A program made the translations under genes and the position numbers. The notes below the pieces were generated by a model. It ran no database searches, was not told the origin of the DNA, and saw nothing but the letters and a program-made list of their open reading frames with translations. From Rhizobium sp. 2MFCol3.1 (GTDB lineage: Bacteria; Pseudomonadota; Alphaproteobacteria; Rhizobiales; Rhizobiaceae), in contig NZ_KB898364.1 in NCBI RefSeq assembly GCF_000377565.1, positions 1 through 64,000 of the forward strand: DNA of 64,000 bases. The letters run 5' to 3'. The stretch's first letter is position 1. Every line of letters begins with the position of its first letter. This document shows positions 37,616-49,382 of the stretch, one piece after another.

Positions 37616-40600
37616 TTAGCCCTTCGCCAGCTCCGCCAGCTGCGTCATGATCACAGCCGCTCCCTGCAGCCGCTTTTCCGGCGTCGGCAGGTCGCGGGTC
37701 AGGAATACGCTGTGATCGGGACGGATCTTCGCCATCGAGCCCTGCTTGGCGATATAGCCCACCAGATTGCCGGGGTTCGGGAATTCCTTGTTGCGGAACT
37801 GGATGACCACGCCCTTCGGCCCGGCATCCACCTTCTCGACATTGGCGATACGGCAGAGCGATTTGACGTAGACGATCTTCAAGAGATGCTGCACCTCGAT
37901 CGGCATCGGCCCGAAACGGTCGATCATCTCGGCGCCGAAGGCATCGATTTCCTTGAGCTCGGTGATCTCGCCGAGACGCCGGTAGAGTGCCATGCGCAGA
38001 TGCAGGTCCGGCACGTAGCCGTCGGGGATCATAACCGACGTGCCCACCGAGATCTGCGGCGACCAACCGGTATCCTGGATCTCGTCGACACCCTTCACCT
38101 CGGCCACCGCCTCTTCCAGCATCTGCTGGTAGAGTTCGAAGCCGACCTCCTTGATGTGGCCGGACTGCTCCTCGCCGAGCAGGTTGCCGGCGCCACGAAT
38201 ATCGAGGTCGTGGCTGGCAAGCTGGAACCCGGCGCCGAGCGTATCGAGCGATTGCAGCACCTTCAGCCGGCGCTCCGCCGTCGCCGTCAGTACCTTGTTG
38301 ACGGGCAGCGTGAACAGCGCGAAGGCGCGCACCTTGGACCGGCCGACACGGCCACGCAGCTGGTAGAGCTGCGCCAAGCCAAACATGTCGGCACGGTGCA
38401 CGATCAGCGTATTGGCCGTCGGCACGTCGAGGCCGGATTCGACGATCGTGGTCGACAAGAGCACATCGTAACGCCCTTCGTAGAAGGCGTTCATAATGTC
38501 CTCGAGCTCGCCCGGCGGCATCTGGCCGTGGGCGATGGCGACCTTCAGCTCCGGCAAATCGGACTGCAGGAAGGCATGAACCTCTTCGAGATCGGCCAGA
38601 CGCGGGCAGACATAGAAGCTCTGTCCGCCGCGATAATGCTCGCGCATCAGCGTCTCGCGGATCACGAGCGAATCGAACGGCGAGATGAAGGTGCGCACCG
38701 CCATGCGGTCGACCGGCGGCGTGGTGATCAACGAAAGCTCGCGAACACCCGTCATCGCCAGCTGCAGCGTGCGCGGGATCGGCGTTGCCGACAGCGTGAG
38801 GACGTGAACGTCGCTCTTCAGCTCCTTCAGCCGCTCCTTGTGCTTGACGCCGAAATGCTGCTCTTCGTCGATGATCAGCAGGCCGAGATTGGCGAACTGG
38901 ATGCCGGAGCCGAGCAGCGCATGCGTGCCGACGACAATATCCGTCTTGCCATCGGCGATCTCCTTCTTCGTGAGCGCCAGCTCCTTGGAGCCGACGAGGC
39001 GCGAGGCCTGCTGCACGCGCACCGGCAGACCGCGGAAGCGCTCGGAGAAGGTCTTGAAGTGCTGGCGCGACAGAAGCGTCGTCGGAACCACGACCGCGAC
39101 CTGAATGCCGTTCATCGCCGCCACGAAGGCCGCGCGCAGCGCAACTTCCGTCTTGCCGAAACCGACGTCACCGCAGACCAGGCGATCCATCGGCCGCCCG
39201 GCGCCGAGATCGGAGCGCACCGCCTCGATGGCGTTGTCCTGATCTTCCGTCTCGTCATAGGGGAAGCGCGCGGCGAACTCGTCGTAGAGCCCCTCAGGCG
39301 TCGTCAGCACCGGCGCATGCCGCGTCAGCCGCTCGGCGGCGATGCGGATCAGGCCGTCAGCCATGTCGAGCAGGCGCTTCTTGAGCTTGGCCTTGCGCAT
39401 CTGCCATGCGCCGCCGCCAAGCTTGTCGAGCTGTGCCTCCGTCCCCTCGCCGCCATAGCGCGACAGGAGATCGATGTTTTCGACGGGAAGGAACAGCTTC
39501 GCCTCGTCGGCATATTGCAGCTCCAGGCACGCATGCTGCGCGCCCGCCGCCTGGATGGTCCTGAGCCCGATGAACCGGCCGATGCCGTGCTCGGCGTGGA
39601 CCACGACGGAGCCTTCGTCGAGACCCGCAACCTCGGAAATGAAATCGGCGGCCCGCTTGCGGCGTTTCGAACGGCGCACCATGCGGTCGCCGAGAATATC
39701 CTGCTCGCCGATGACGACGAGATTGCCGACCTCGAAGCCCGTCTCCAGGCTGTAGACGCCGGCCGCCGCCTCGCCCTGCTCGAGCTTGTCGATCTCCTTG
39801 AGCGCCGCAATCGGCTTGACGCGGGCCAGCCCATGCTCGGAAAGAACCTGCAGCAGACGCTCCAGCGACCCTTCCGTCCAGGCAGTGATCAGCACCTTGG
39901 CGCCGCTCGCCCGCTTGTCGGCGATATGCTTGACGACGACGTCGAACACGTTGACGCGCTCGGCATTGCCGCCACCCTCAGTGCTCGGCCGCGCCCAGCG
40001 TTCACCCTGGCGGGCATCGAGATTGACGACGCGGCGCGCCTCGCCCTCATGCTCGTTGAATGGCGTGATCCGCATCGCATTGAAGGCGTCGAGCGTTGCC
40101 GAAAACGTCTTGCCGTCGAGATAGAGCTGGCCGGGCACCACGGGCTTGTAGGGCGTGCCCTGCGACATGCCCTTGACCGGCTTGCCCGAATTCAGGCGCG
40201 CATCGTAATAATCGAAGACCAGCTTCGAGCGCTCCTCGGCCGCCTCACGCACCGTATGGTCGGTAACGACGCGGAACCCCTTGAGATAGTCGAACACCGT
40301 CTCCAGCCGGTCGTAGAACAGCGGCAGCCAGTGCTCCATCCCGGGATAGCGCCGCCCTTCGGAGATCGCGAGATACAGCGCGTCGTCGCGGGTAGCAGCA
40401 CCGAAGGTCGAGAGATAATTCTTGCGGAAGCGGCTGATCGTATCCGGCGTCAGCGTCACTTCGCTCATCGGGTTGAGGTCGAGCGAGCGCACCTGCCCCG
40501 TCGTGCGTTGGCTGGCCGGATCGAAGCTGCGGATGCTCTCCAGCGTATCGCCGAAGAAATCGAGCCGCACCGGCTCTTCCGATCCCGGCACGAAGACATC

Positions 40601-41122
40601 GAGAATACCGCCGCGCACCGCATATTCACCGACTTCGCGCACCGTGGCGACGCGGTCGAAGCCATTGCGCTCCAGCCGTCCGGCGATATCGTCCATCCGA
40701 ACCTGGTTGCCCGGCCGCGCCGAAAACGTCAGGCTTTCGATCACATCCTGCGGCGCCACCTTCTGCAGCATGGCATTGACGGTCACCAGCACGATCGCCG
40801 CATGCGGCTTCTTGCGATGCGCGATCAGCCCGCCGAGTGCGGCGAGCCTGCGCGCGGAGGTGTCTGCGCTCGGTGACACACGGTCGTAGGGCAGACAGTC
40901 CCAGGCGGGCAGCGTCAGAACGGGAATATCGGGCGCGACGAAGCCCAGCATCTGCTCCAGATCGGCCATGCGCTGCCCGTCCGAGAGCACGTATGCAACT
41001 GGAGCACCGGCGCGGGCAAGCTCGGCCAGCAGCATCGGCTCCAGTCCGGCCGGCACATTGCCTATCGTCAGCGGCACGTTCAGCGCCGTCAGCTTCTTCG
41101 CATCAAAACCGGGGATCATCAT
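37616..41122 (-). CDS. mfd: Transcription-repair coupling factor Mfd
   Basis: Mfd removes RNA polymerase stalled at lesions and recruits UvrA. The start used is ATG 41122, overlapping the sdhE stop (ATGA); it gives 1168 residues. The order of domains is a UvrB-like N-terminal part, the CarD-like RNA-polymerase-interacting domain (VVHAEHGIGRFIGLRTI), then the RecG-like helicase with Walker A GDVGFGKTEVALRAAF, DEEQHFGVKHKERLK and SATPIPRTLQLAMTG, and the TRCF C-terminal domain. The long open frame on the opposite strand (37712-40876) is a shadow. Confidence 0.96.
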   Translation of the reverse strand: MMIPGFDAKKLTALNVPLTIGNVPAGLEPMLLAELARAGAPVAYVLSDGQRMADLEQMLGFVAPDIPVLTLPAWDCLPYDRVSPSADTSARRLAALGGLIAHRKKPHAAIVLVTVNAMLQKVAPQDVIESLTFSARPGNQVRMDDIAGRLERNGFDRVATVREVGEYAVRGGILDVFVPGSEEPVRLDFFGDTLESIRSFDPASQRTTGQVRSLDLNPMSEVTLTPDTISRFRKNYLSTFGAATRDDALYLAISEGRRYPGMEHWLPLFYDRLETVFDYLKGFRVVTDHTVREAAEERSKLVFDYYDARLNSGKPVKGMSQGTPYKPVVPGQLYLDGKTFSATLDAFNAMRITPFNEHEGEARRVVNLDARQGERWARPSTEGGGNAERVNVFDVVVKHIADKRASGAKVLITAWTEGSLERLLQVLSEHGLARVKPIAALKEIDKLEQGEAAAGVYSLETGFEVGNLVVIGEQDILGDRMVRRSKRRKRAADFISEVAGLDEGSVVVHAEHGIGRFIGLRTIQAAGAQHACLELQYADEAKLFLPVENIDLLSRYGGEGTEAQLDKLGGGAWQMRKAKLKKRLLDMADGLIRIAAERLTRHAPVLTTPEGLYDEFAARFPYDETEDQDNAIEAVRSDLGAGRPMDRLVCGDVGFGKTEVALRAAFVAAMNGIQVAVVVPTTLLSRQHFKTFSERFRGLPVRVQQASRLVGSKELALTKKEIADGKTDIVVGTHALLGSGIQFANLGLLIIDEEQHFGVKHKERLKELKSDVHVLTLSATPIPRTLQLAMTGVRELSLITTPPVDRMAVRTFISPFDSLVIRETLMREHYRGGQSFYVCPRLADLEEVHAFLQSDLPELKVAIAHGQMPPGELEDIMNAFYEGRYDVLLSTTIVESGLDVPTANTLIVHRADMFGLAQLYQLRGRVGRSKVRAFALFTLPVNKVLTATAERRLKVLQSLDTLGAGFQLASHDLDIRGAGNLLGEEQSGHIKEVGFELYQQMLEEAVAEVKGVDEIQDTGWSPQISVGTSVMIPDGYVPDLHLRMALYRRLGEITELKEIDAFGAEMIDRFGPMPIEVQHLLKIVYVKSLCRIANVEKVDAGPKGVVIQFRNKEFPNPGNLVGYIAKQGSMAKIRPDHSVFLTRDLPTPEKRLQGAAVIMTQLAELAKG

Positions 41123-41433
41123 CCATTCCTGGGCAGGCTGTCGGCGGGGTATTCGAAATCGGGCTTGTAGGCGCACAGGCGCGTAAACATCGGTGTCTGG
41201 AAACGCTCAGGGATCGGCCAGGTTCCCATGATCCAGCGCACCAGATCATTATCCTCTTCCGCCATGATCGTCTCGAACTCGTCGAGTTCAGCATCCGAGA
41301 GGCCCGCGATCTCGCGCTCGGCGAACTGGCCGAACACCAAATCCATCTCGCGGATGCCGCGATGCCAGCAGCGGAACAGTATCCGGCGGCGGCGGGGATC
41401 GAGATCGGCGCTCGAGAGTGTGACACCTGTCAT
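41119..41433 (-). CDS. sdhE: FAD assembly factor SdhE
   Basis: Protein of 104 residues. The frame runs upstream over recG, but the family start MTGVTLSSADLDPRRRRILF is at ATG 41433. The conserved RGxxExDL motif is present as RGIREMDLVFGQF, the surface that binds succinate dehydrogenase flavoprotein and promotes covalent FAD attachment. The stop codon overlaps the mfd start, so the two genes are cotranscribed and translationally coupled. The gene is divergent from recG across about 90 bp. Confidence 0.93.
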   Translation of the reverse strand: MTGVTLSSADLDPRRRRILFRCWHRGIREMDLVFGQFAEREIAGLSDAELDEFETIMAEEDNDLVRWIMGTWPIPERFQTPMFTRLCAYKPDFEYPADSLPRNG

Positions 41434-41524
41434 GGCATAGCTTCCTGTTGATGCGCCTCTATAGACCCTCGAAAGCGGCTTGTCAGCCTTGCCAAGCACG
41501 CATTGTTCGTCGCATTTTGCCGGC

Positions 41525-43630
41525 ATGCGCCCCGCCATTCTCGATCCGCTGTTCTCCTCCGTCTCCGGCCTGCCCGGCGTCGGCCCGAAGATCGCCGAAC
41601 TGCTCGCCAAACTCTTCGGCCGCGAGACGCCGGAGGATTGCCGTGTCGTCGATCTTCTCTTCCATGCGCCGCACTCGCTGATCGACCGACGCAACCAGCC
41701 GGGCATCGCGCGCGCGCCGCAAGGCGCCATCGTGACCATCACCGGCCGCGTCGACCGCCATCAGCCGCCGCCGAACAAGAAGAGCAACGTCCCTTACCGC
41801 GTCTTCCTGCACGACGAGACCGGCGAGCTGACGCTCGTCTTCTTCCGTGGGCAATCGACATGGCTGGAGAAACAGCTCCCTCTCGACGAGGAGGTCACCG
41901 TCAGCGGCAAGATCGACTGGTTCAACGGCCGCGCCTCGATGGTGCACCCTGACTATATCGTCAAGGCAAGCGAAGCGGAGAACCTGCCGCTGGTCGAGCC
42001 GATCTACCCGTTGACGGCAGGGCTTTCGCCGAAGACGCTGCGCAAGATCATCGAAGCCGCCCTGCCGAAGACGCCCGAGTTCCCCGAATGGATCGATGCG
42101 GCGCTGGCCCAAAAGCAGGGCCTGCCCTCCACCGCCGATGCCTTCCACGGCCTGCACGAGCCGCGCGATCCCGCCGATATCGATCCGCAGGCGCCGGCCC
42201 GCCGCCGCCTCGCCTATGACGAATTCCTGGCCGGCCAGCTGTCGCTGGCGCTGGTGCGCCAAAGGTTGCGCAAGGTCGCCGGCCAGCCGGTGCATGCGAC
42301 GGGCCATCTCAGCCGCCAGATCCTCGAAGCCCTGCCGTTTTCGCCGACGGGCAGCCAAACCGAGGCGATCGCGCAAATCCTGAAAGACATGGCCGGCGAC
42401 GACCGCATGCTGCGTCTGCTGCAGGGCGACGTCGGCTCCGGCAAGACGCTGGTGGCGCTGATGGCGATGGCCGCCGTCATCGAAAGCGGCGGCCAGGCCG
42501 TGCTGATGGCGCCGACCGAAATCCTCGCCCGCCAGCATCACGCGACCATCGCCAAATACACGGCCGCCGCCGGCATCCGCATCGAGGTGCTGACCGGCCG
42601 CACCAAGGGCAAGGAACGCGACGAAATCCTCGAGCGCATCGCTTCCGGCGAGGCCCAGATCGTCATCGGCACCCACGCACTGTTCCAGGATACCGTGAAC
42701 TACAAGAACCTGATGCTGGCTGTTGTCGACGAGCAGCACCGCTTCGGTGTCCACCAGCGCCTGCGCCTGACCGCCAAGGGCATTACACCCCATATGCTGG
42801 TCATGACCGCGACGCCGATCCCGCGCACGCTGGTGCTCGCCGCCTTCGGCGACATGGACGTGTCGAAGCTCACCGAAAAGCCCGTCGGCCGCAAGCCGAT
42901 CCAGACGATCACCATCCCGACGGAGCGCATCGGCGATATCGTCGGACGCCTGAAGGCGGCGTTGCGCGATGGCAAGAAGGCTTACTGGATCTGCCCGCTG
43001 GTCGAAGAATCCGAAGAGAGCGACCTGATGTCGGTCGAGGAGCGTCACGCCACGCTGGTCTCGGCTCTTGGGCCCGGCATCGGCCTGATCCACGGCCGCA
43101 TGAGCGGCGCGGAGAAGGACGCGGTGATGATGGCGTTCAAGTCAGGCGAAATCCGCCTTCTGGTGGCGACCACGGTCGTGGAAGTCGGCGTCGACGTACC
43201 GGATGCGACGATCATGGTCATCGAGCACGCCGAGCGTTTCGGTCTGGCACAGCTGCACCAGCTGCGCGGCCGCGTCGGGCGCGGCGACGAGGCGTCGACC
43301 TGCGTCCTGCTCTATCGCGGACCGCTGGGCGAAACCGGCCACGCGCGTCTCACGATCATGCGCGATACGGAAGACGGTTTCAGGATCGCCGAAGAGGATC
43401 TGAAGCTGCGCGGCGAAGGCGAACTGTTGGGAACACGGCAGTCGGGAACCCCGGGTTTCAGGATTGCGAGCCTGGAGGCGCATGCCGATTTGCTGGAGAT
43501 CGCCCGTAAGGATGCGGCCTATCTGATCGAGCGTGATCCGGACCTGACGTCCGAAAGGGGCAACGCCGTGCGCACCCTGCTCTATCTCTTCCGCCGTGAC
43601 GAAGCGATCCGCTTCCTCCACGCCGGCTGA
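41525..43630 (+). CDS. recG: ATP-dependent DNA helicase RecG
   Basis: RecG remodels stalled forks and branched DNA. ATG 41525 (MRPAILDPLFSSVSGLPGVGPKIAELL) gives 701 residues, the usual length. The N-terminal wedge/OB region (about 60-150, ITGRVDRHQPPPNKKSNVPY) is followed by helicase motifs: Walker A LLQGDVGSGKTLVAL, motif II DEQHRFGVHQR, motif III MTATPIPRTL and motif VI HQLRGRVGRG. It is divergent from sdhE-mfd and convergent with the L,D-transpeptidase gene. Confidence 0.96.
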   Translation: MRPAILDPLFSSVSGLPGVGPKIAELLAKLFGRETPEDCRVVDLLFHAPHSLIDRRNQPGIARAPQGAIVTITGRVDRHQPPPNKKSNVPYRVFLHDETGELTLVFFRGQSTWLEKQLPLDEEVTVSGKIDWFNGRASMVHPDYIVKASEAENLPLVEPIYPLTAGLSPKTLRKIIEAALPKTPEFPEWIDAALAQKQGLPSTADAFHGLHEPRDPADIDPQAPARRRLAYDEFLAGQLSLALVRQRLRKVAGQPVHATGHLSRQILEALPFSPTGSQTEAIAQILKDMAGDDRMLRLLQGDVGSGKTLVALMAMAAVIESGGQAVLMAPTEILARQHHATIAKYTAAAGIRIEVLTGRTKGKERDEILERIASGEAQIVIGTHALFQDTVNYKNLMLAVVDEQHRFGVHQRLRLTAKGITPHMLVMTATPIPRTLVLAAFGDMDVSKLTEKPVGRKPIQTITIPTERIGDIVGRLKAALRDGKKAYWICPLVEESEESDLMSVEERHATLVSALGPGIGLIHGRMSGAEKDAVMMAFKSGEIRLLVATTVVEVGVDVPDATIMVIEHAERFGLAQLHQLRGRVGRGDEASTCVLLYRGPLGETGHARLTIMRDTEDGFRIAEEDLKLRGEGELLGTRQSGTPGFRIASLEAHADLLEIARKDAAYLIERDPDLTSERGNAVRTLLYLFRRDEAIRFLHAG

Positions 43631-43659
43631 TCGCCGATATCACCAGACACCGACAGGTT

Positions 43660-43694
43660 GAAAAACGCCGCGCGGCCGATGGGCCGCGCGGCGT
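43660..43694 (-). terminator. Intrinsic terminator between recG and the L,D-transpeptidase
   Basis: Perfect 13-bp stem ACGCCGCGCGGCC / GGCCGCGCGGCGT with a four-base loop; the T run lies on the minus-strand side (forward AAAAA), so it serves the transpeptidase gene best. Confidence 0.88.
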
Positions 43695-43700
43695 CTGACA

Positions 43701-45572
43701 TCAGATCTGAGCGCCGCGTGCCTTGGTCGTGGCGTCGAAGGCCTTCTGGACGTAGGTGTCGCGGTCGTAGACGTCGTTGAAATACTGCACGACGCCATTC
43801 TTGTCCGGCCAGGCCGTGAAGTAGGCGATGTAGACGGGGAACTTCTGCGGCACCTGCACCGCATGGTTCTTGCCGGTCGCAATCTCCTGGCCGATCTTGT
43901 CGACCGTGGTGTTCAGAACGGCCGCCGCCATCGCGCGCGGATCGGCGAGACGGACGCAGCCATGGCTCAGCGCACGCATGTCACGCTTGAAGAAGCTCTT
44001 CGAAGGCGTGTCGTGCATGTAGATCGCATGCGCGTTCGGGAACAGGATCTTCAGTTCGCCAAGCGCGTTGTCACCGCTCGGTGGCTGGCGCACGGAGACG
44101 TTGGCGGTCGAACCGTACCAGTCGACGCTGGACGAAGGCACGGCGCGGCCGCCGACAGCGACTTCATAGCCCATGCGATCGAGATAGTTCGGGTCGGAGC
44201 GCAGCTTCGGCAGCATCTCGTTGATGATGATCGACTGCGGCACGCCCCAGAACGGGTTGAACTCGACCGTCTGGATCTGGTCCTGGAAGAAGAACGTCTG
44301 GTGCGACGGCTGGCCGATCACCACGCGCATCGACAACTGTTCCTTGTTGTCGTTGTGGTAGTAGACCATGAAGGCCGGCTGGTTGATGAAGACGTAGCGC
44401 GGGCCGAGATCCGCCGGCAGCCAGCGGGCCTGTTCCATCGCAACAACAACCTTCTCGATCTTCGAGCTGTTGCTGTCGCCGCCGGTCATCGTGCGAACGG
44501 TCGCCTGGCCGACGATGCCGTCTGGCTTAAGGCCATGTTCCTTCTGGAAGGCTTCGACCAGCGTCACGATCTCGGGCGAATAATCGATACCGCCGCTGTA
44601 GGCGGCCAGCGTCGCGGCGTTCTCGCTCTTCAGCGCGGCCGAGCCGTGCTTGTCGATCGCCTTGACGATGTTCGGGATTTCCGAAGAGGTTTCGCCGGGA
44701 TGCAGAACGCCGCTGAGTTCGATCTTGATCGGCTGCTCGCCATTGCCCTCGCCCTTCAGCTTGGCAAGCTCGGCCTGCAGTGCTGCGAACTGCGGACCAC
44801 TCGGCGTGCGGCTCGAGAGATAGGCGCCGACATCGGGGCTCATCCGCGCCAGCTTCAGGACCGGATCGAGATTGACCGTCTTGCGGGCGAAATCGTGATA
44901 GCCGGAGAGCTTGTTCGGGTCGACGCGGCCACGGATCGTATCCTGCACGTAGGCCAGAACCTTGGCCGACAGCGCCAGCTCGAACTGCGTCAGCGCGCGG
45001 TCGCGCATGGCAGGATCAGGATTGGCCGGATCGACAGCGGGAACCTCGACGGCATAGTCGGCCGGATCGAGACCAACGGAGCCGGCATTGGCGAGGAACG
45101 CCATCGCTGCCTTGGCGCGATCGTTGACCTCGGTGCCGGTCAGCCAGACCAGTTCGTTCTTGGTATCGCCGTAGTAAGTCTCGAGAGCCTTGGCGACTTC
45201 GACAGGGGCGCGAACCTTGGCATCGATCAGATAGCGACGCTGCACCGACGGCGTGGCATCACTCGGCGCACCAACGGCGGCGACCGCGCCGGTGACGACA
45301 GGATCGGTGAACTTGCCGGTATCGACAAGCCGCATCGGATCCACCTTGTAGGTGTAGTATCGCGGTGCGGACACCTTCGGCAGCGGCGCGCTGGTATTTG
45401 CCTGCGGCGGCAGCACTTCGGGAGCCGGATTGATGATGGTGCTCTGGGTGCGGGCACGATCACCTCGGATCATGTCCATCAGCGTATAGGCATGCGCGGG
45501 TGCGACACCCATAGCGGCCATGCCGCAGGAAAGTGCCAGTGCGGAAACCGCACCTTTCAAGAAGAATCTCAT
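43701..45572 (-). CDS. L,D-transpeptidase, YcbB/LdtD-like
   Basis: Periplasmic peptidoglycan cross-linking enzyme of 623 residues. A signal peptide (FLKGAVSALALSCGMAAMGVAPAHA) is followed by a scaffold/substrate-capping domain, a peptidoglycan-binding helical segment (VEAFQKEHGLKPDGIVGQATVRTM, near residues 335-360) and the YkuD catalytic domain with HDTPSKSFFKRDMRALSHGCVRL, catalytic Cys539. The order matches YcbB-type Ldts, which make 3-3 cross-links. In Rhizobiales, which grow from the pole, Ldt enzymes supply a large share of cross-links, so a link to the GPR-type growth machinery in this window is plausible but inferred. Confidence 0.92.
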   Translation of the reverse strand: MRFFLKGAVSALALSCGMAAMGVAPAHAYTLMDMIRGDRARTQSTIINPAPEVLPPQANTSAPLPKVSAPRYYTYKVDPMRLVDTGKFTDPVVTGAVAAVGAPSDATPSVQRRYLIDAKVRAPVEVAKALETYYGDTKNELVWLTGTEVNDRAKAAMAFLANAGSVGLDPADYAVEVPAVDPANPDPAMRDRALTQFELALSAKVLAYVQDTIRGRVDPNKLSGYHDFARKTVNLDPVLKLARMSPDVGAYLSSRTPSGPQFAALQAELAKLKGEGNGEQPIKIELSGVLHPGETSSEIPNIVKAIDKHGSAALKSENAATLAAYSGGIDYSPEIVTLVEAFQKEHGLKPDGIVGQATVRTMTGGDSNSSKIEKVVVAMEQARWLPADLGPRYVFINQPAFMVYYHNDNKEQLSMRVVIGQPSHQTFFFQDQIQTVEFNPFWGVPQSIIINEMLPKLRSDPNYLDRMGYEVAVGGRAVPSSSVDWYGSTANVSVRQPPSGDNALGELKILFPNAHAIYMHDTPSKSFFKRDMRALSHGCVRLADPRAMAAAVLNTTVDKIGQEIATGKNHAVQVPQKFPVYIAYFTAWPDKNGVVQYFNDVYDRDTYVQKAFDATTKARGAQI

Positions 45573-45976
45573 GCTTTTTCCAGTCCCAGTCTCATGCTGT
45601 CTTCGGTCATGGGCATCGCCCAGCTCAAACTCTTTTACTCACCCGTCGCTGTCAGGTGACATGGCAGAAACGGGACGCCACCGCCAGCCTCGAAGAACTC
45701 ACTCTTCCGTAACGTAGCAAACCCGCCGCCTCCCGCCAGCTCACACAAAATTATGAAATTATTGGTTAATTTTTTACTTTATTTTCGCCCGCTCACACAG
45801 TCCCCCAAAAGACGTTGTTAGATAAAAAATAAGACGTGGCCAAAAAACCACGTATAGCGCAGCCGCTAATATGACTTCACGGCTCATATTTTTTGATCGC
45901 CGCTGTTTTCTTGGGCTGGCTTGAGACCTATAAGACGGCATCTCCGCAGCCGCTCACGCGAAAGAAAGGCATGGCC
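45573..45976. other. Intergenic region between the L,D-transpeptidase and fumC
   Basis: About 400 bp without a convincing gene. It holds the two divergent promoters. The stretch 45745-45900 is strikingly AT-rich against the window average, with several A and T runs and a small hairpin (CGTGG/CCACG around an A run near 45835-45855). No confident -35/-10 pair was assigned. Confidence 0.5.
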
Positions 45977-47368
45977 ATGACTTCCACCCGTATCGAAACC
46001 GATACTTTCGGCGAGATTGAAGTACAAAGCGACAAGTATTGGGGCGCGCAGGCGCAGCGCTCGCTCGGCAATTTCAAGATCGGTTGGGAGAAGCAGCCGC
46101 TGTCGATCGTGCGCGCGCTGGGCATCGTCAAGCAGGCCGCCGCCCGCGCCAACATGGCGCTCGGCAAGCTGGAGCCGGCGGTCGGCAATGCCATCATCGA
46201 CGCCGCCCAGGAAGTCATCGACGGCAAGCTCAACGACCACTTCCCGCTGGTCGTCTGGCAGACCGGCTCCGGCACCCAGTCGAACATGAACGCCAACGAG
46301 GTCATCTCCAACCGCGCGATCGAGGTGCTCGGCGGAGTCATGGGCTCGAAGAAGCCCGTGCATCCGAACGACCACGTCAACATGAGCCAGTCGTCGAACG
46401 ACACCTATCCGACGGCCATGCACATCGCCTGCGTCGAGCAGATCGTCCACCACCTGCTGCCGGGCCTGAAGCATCTGCATGCGGCCCTCGACATGAAGGT
46501 CACCGAGTTCAGCCACATCATCAAGATCGGCCGCACCCATACGCAGGATGCGACACCGCTGACGCTCGGCCAGGAATTCTCCGGCTACTCCGCGCAGGTT
46601 GCCTCCGCGATCGCCAATATCGAGCTGACGCTGCCGGCACTCTCCAAGCTCGCCCAGGGTGGCACTGCCGTCGGCACCGGCCTCAACGCGCCGGTCGGAT
46701 TCGCGGAGAAGGTCGCGGAAGAGATTTCCACTATTACCGCCCTGCCCTTCATCACCGCGCCGAACAAGTTCGAGGCGCTGGCTTCGCACGACTCGATGGT
46801 CTTCGCCCATGGCGCGATCAATGCGGCCGCCGCTGCTCTCTTCAAGATCGCCAACGACATCCGCTTCCTCGGTTCCGGCCCGCGCGCTGGCCTTGGCGAA
46901 CTGTCGCTGCCGGAAAACGAGCCCGGCTCCTCGATCATGCCCGGCAAGGTCAATCCGACGCAGTCGGAGGCGTTGACCCAGGTCTGCGCCCACGTCTTCG
47001 GCAACAACGCCGCACTCACCTTCGCCGGCAGCCAGGGCCACTTCGAGCTCAACGTCTATAATCCGATGATGGCCTATAACTTCCTGCAGTCGGTGCAACT
47101 GCTCGGCGACGCCGCCGTGTCCTTCACCGACAATTGCGTCGTCGGCATCGAAGCCCGCGAGGACAACATCAAGAAGGGCGTCGAGAACTCTCTGATGCTG
47201 GTGACAGCGCTGAACGGCCGCCTCGGCTACGACATCTGCGCCAAGATCGCCAAGACCGCGCACAAGAACGGCACGACGCTGCGCGAAGAAGCCGTCGGCG
47301 GCGGTTACCTGACGAACGAAGAATTCGATCAGTACGTTCGCCCGGAAACCATGATCGGCCCCAAGTAA
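45977..47368 (+). CDS. fumC: Class II fumarate hydratase
   Basis: Oxygen-stable, iron-free fumarase of the TCA cycle. ATG 45977 (MTSTRIETDTFGEIEV) gives 463 residues; ATG 45971 two codons earlier is nearly as good, with AAAGAAAGG just upstream. Superfamily signatures are WQTGSGTQSNMNANEVISN, HVNMSQSSNDTYPTAMH, GRTHTQDATPLTLGQEF and GSSIMPGKVNPTQSEA, the mobile loop with the catalytic Ser. A class I fumarase lies directly downstream past a terminator. Confidence 0.96.
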   Translation: MTSTRIETDTFGEIEVQSDKYWGAQAQRSLGNFKIGWEKQPLSIVRALGIVKQAAARANMALGKLEPAVGNAIIDAAQEVIDGKLNDHFPLVVWQTGSGTQSNMNANEVISNRAIEVLGGVMGSKKPVHPNDHVNMSQSSNDTYPTAMHIACVEQIVHHLLPGLKHLHAALDMKVTEFSHIIKIGRTHTQDATPLTLGQEFSGYSAQVASAIANIELTLPALSKLAQGGTAVGTGLNAPVGFAEKVAEEISTITALPFITAPNKFEALASHDSMVFAHGAINAAAAALFKIANDIRFLGSGPRAGLGELSLPENEPGSSIMPGKVNPTQSEALTQVCAHVFGNNAALTFAGSQGHFELNVYNPMMAYNFLQSVQLLGDAAVSFTDNCVVGIEAREDNIKKGVENSLMLVTALNGRLGYDICAKIAKTAHKNGTTLREEAVGGGYLTNEEFDQYVRPETMIGPK

Positions 47369-47398
47369 CTCCATCCCGGATCATCGATGAACCACCAG

Positions 47399-47429
47399 AC
47401 ACCGCCACGGCCTCCGTGGCGGTGTTTTT
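47399..47429 (+). terminator. Intrinsic terminator of fumC
   Basis: Perfect 12-bp stem ACACCGCCACGG / CCGTGGCGGTGT with a three-base loop and five Ts. It separates the two fumarase genes, so they are transcribed independently. Confidence 0.92.
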
Positions 47430-47536
47430 CGTGCATTCTTGAGGGTTTTTCGAAGGTTTTAGAATGATTGCAATTGGGCAGATGCCCGCATAGACCGTCT
47501 GCGATTTCCATTCCGGCCCGCACGAAAGGTCATTCG

Positions 47537-49144
<1,608 letters not shown>

Positions 49145-49148
49145 TCGT

Positions 49149-49382
49149 TCAGTGGGCAGTTGCGGTCACGCGGCCGCCAGCCACTTCGCTATTGCTTGTC
49201 GCGATATAATCGCTCGCGACAAGCACATCTTCGGCATTGATGCTTGCCAGTATTTCCGAAGTAAATGCACCATGAAAGAAGCCTTGTTGCTGGATCAGGA
49301 AAAGAGATCCGGCAATAACAGCGGCAGCGAGCACGGCTGGAGGCGAGTTATGGGACGTTTGCATGGCGTTCTGCTTTCTCAT
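49149..49382 (-). CDS. Possible small membrane protein
   Basis: An open frame of 78 residues from ATG 49382 (94 if a further upstream start is used). It has one hydrophobic stretch (PPAVLAAAVIAGSLFLIQQ) near the N terminus, then a short polar tail with EDVLVASDYIATSNSEVAGG. No good ribosome-binding site was seen and no family is recognised. It lies in the opposite direction directly after fumA, and could be an exported or membrane-anchored small protein or a chance frame. Confidence 0.35.
   Translation of the reverse strand: MRKQNAMQTSHNSPPAVLAAAVIAGSLFLIQQQGFFHGAFTSEILASINAEDVLVASDYIATSNSEVAGGRVTATAH

Noticed and set aside
37712..40876. Open frame of 1054 residues opposite mfd
   Set aside because: Shadow of mfd in GC-rich DNA; its composition (many Arg, His, Asp, Leu) is typical of antisense translation and no domain is recognisable.
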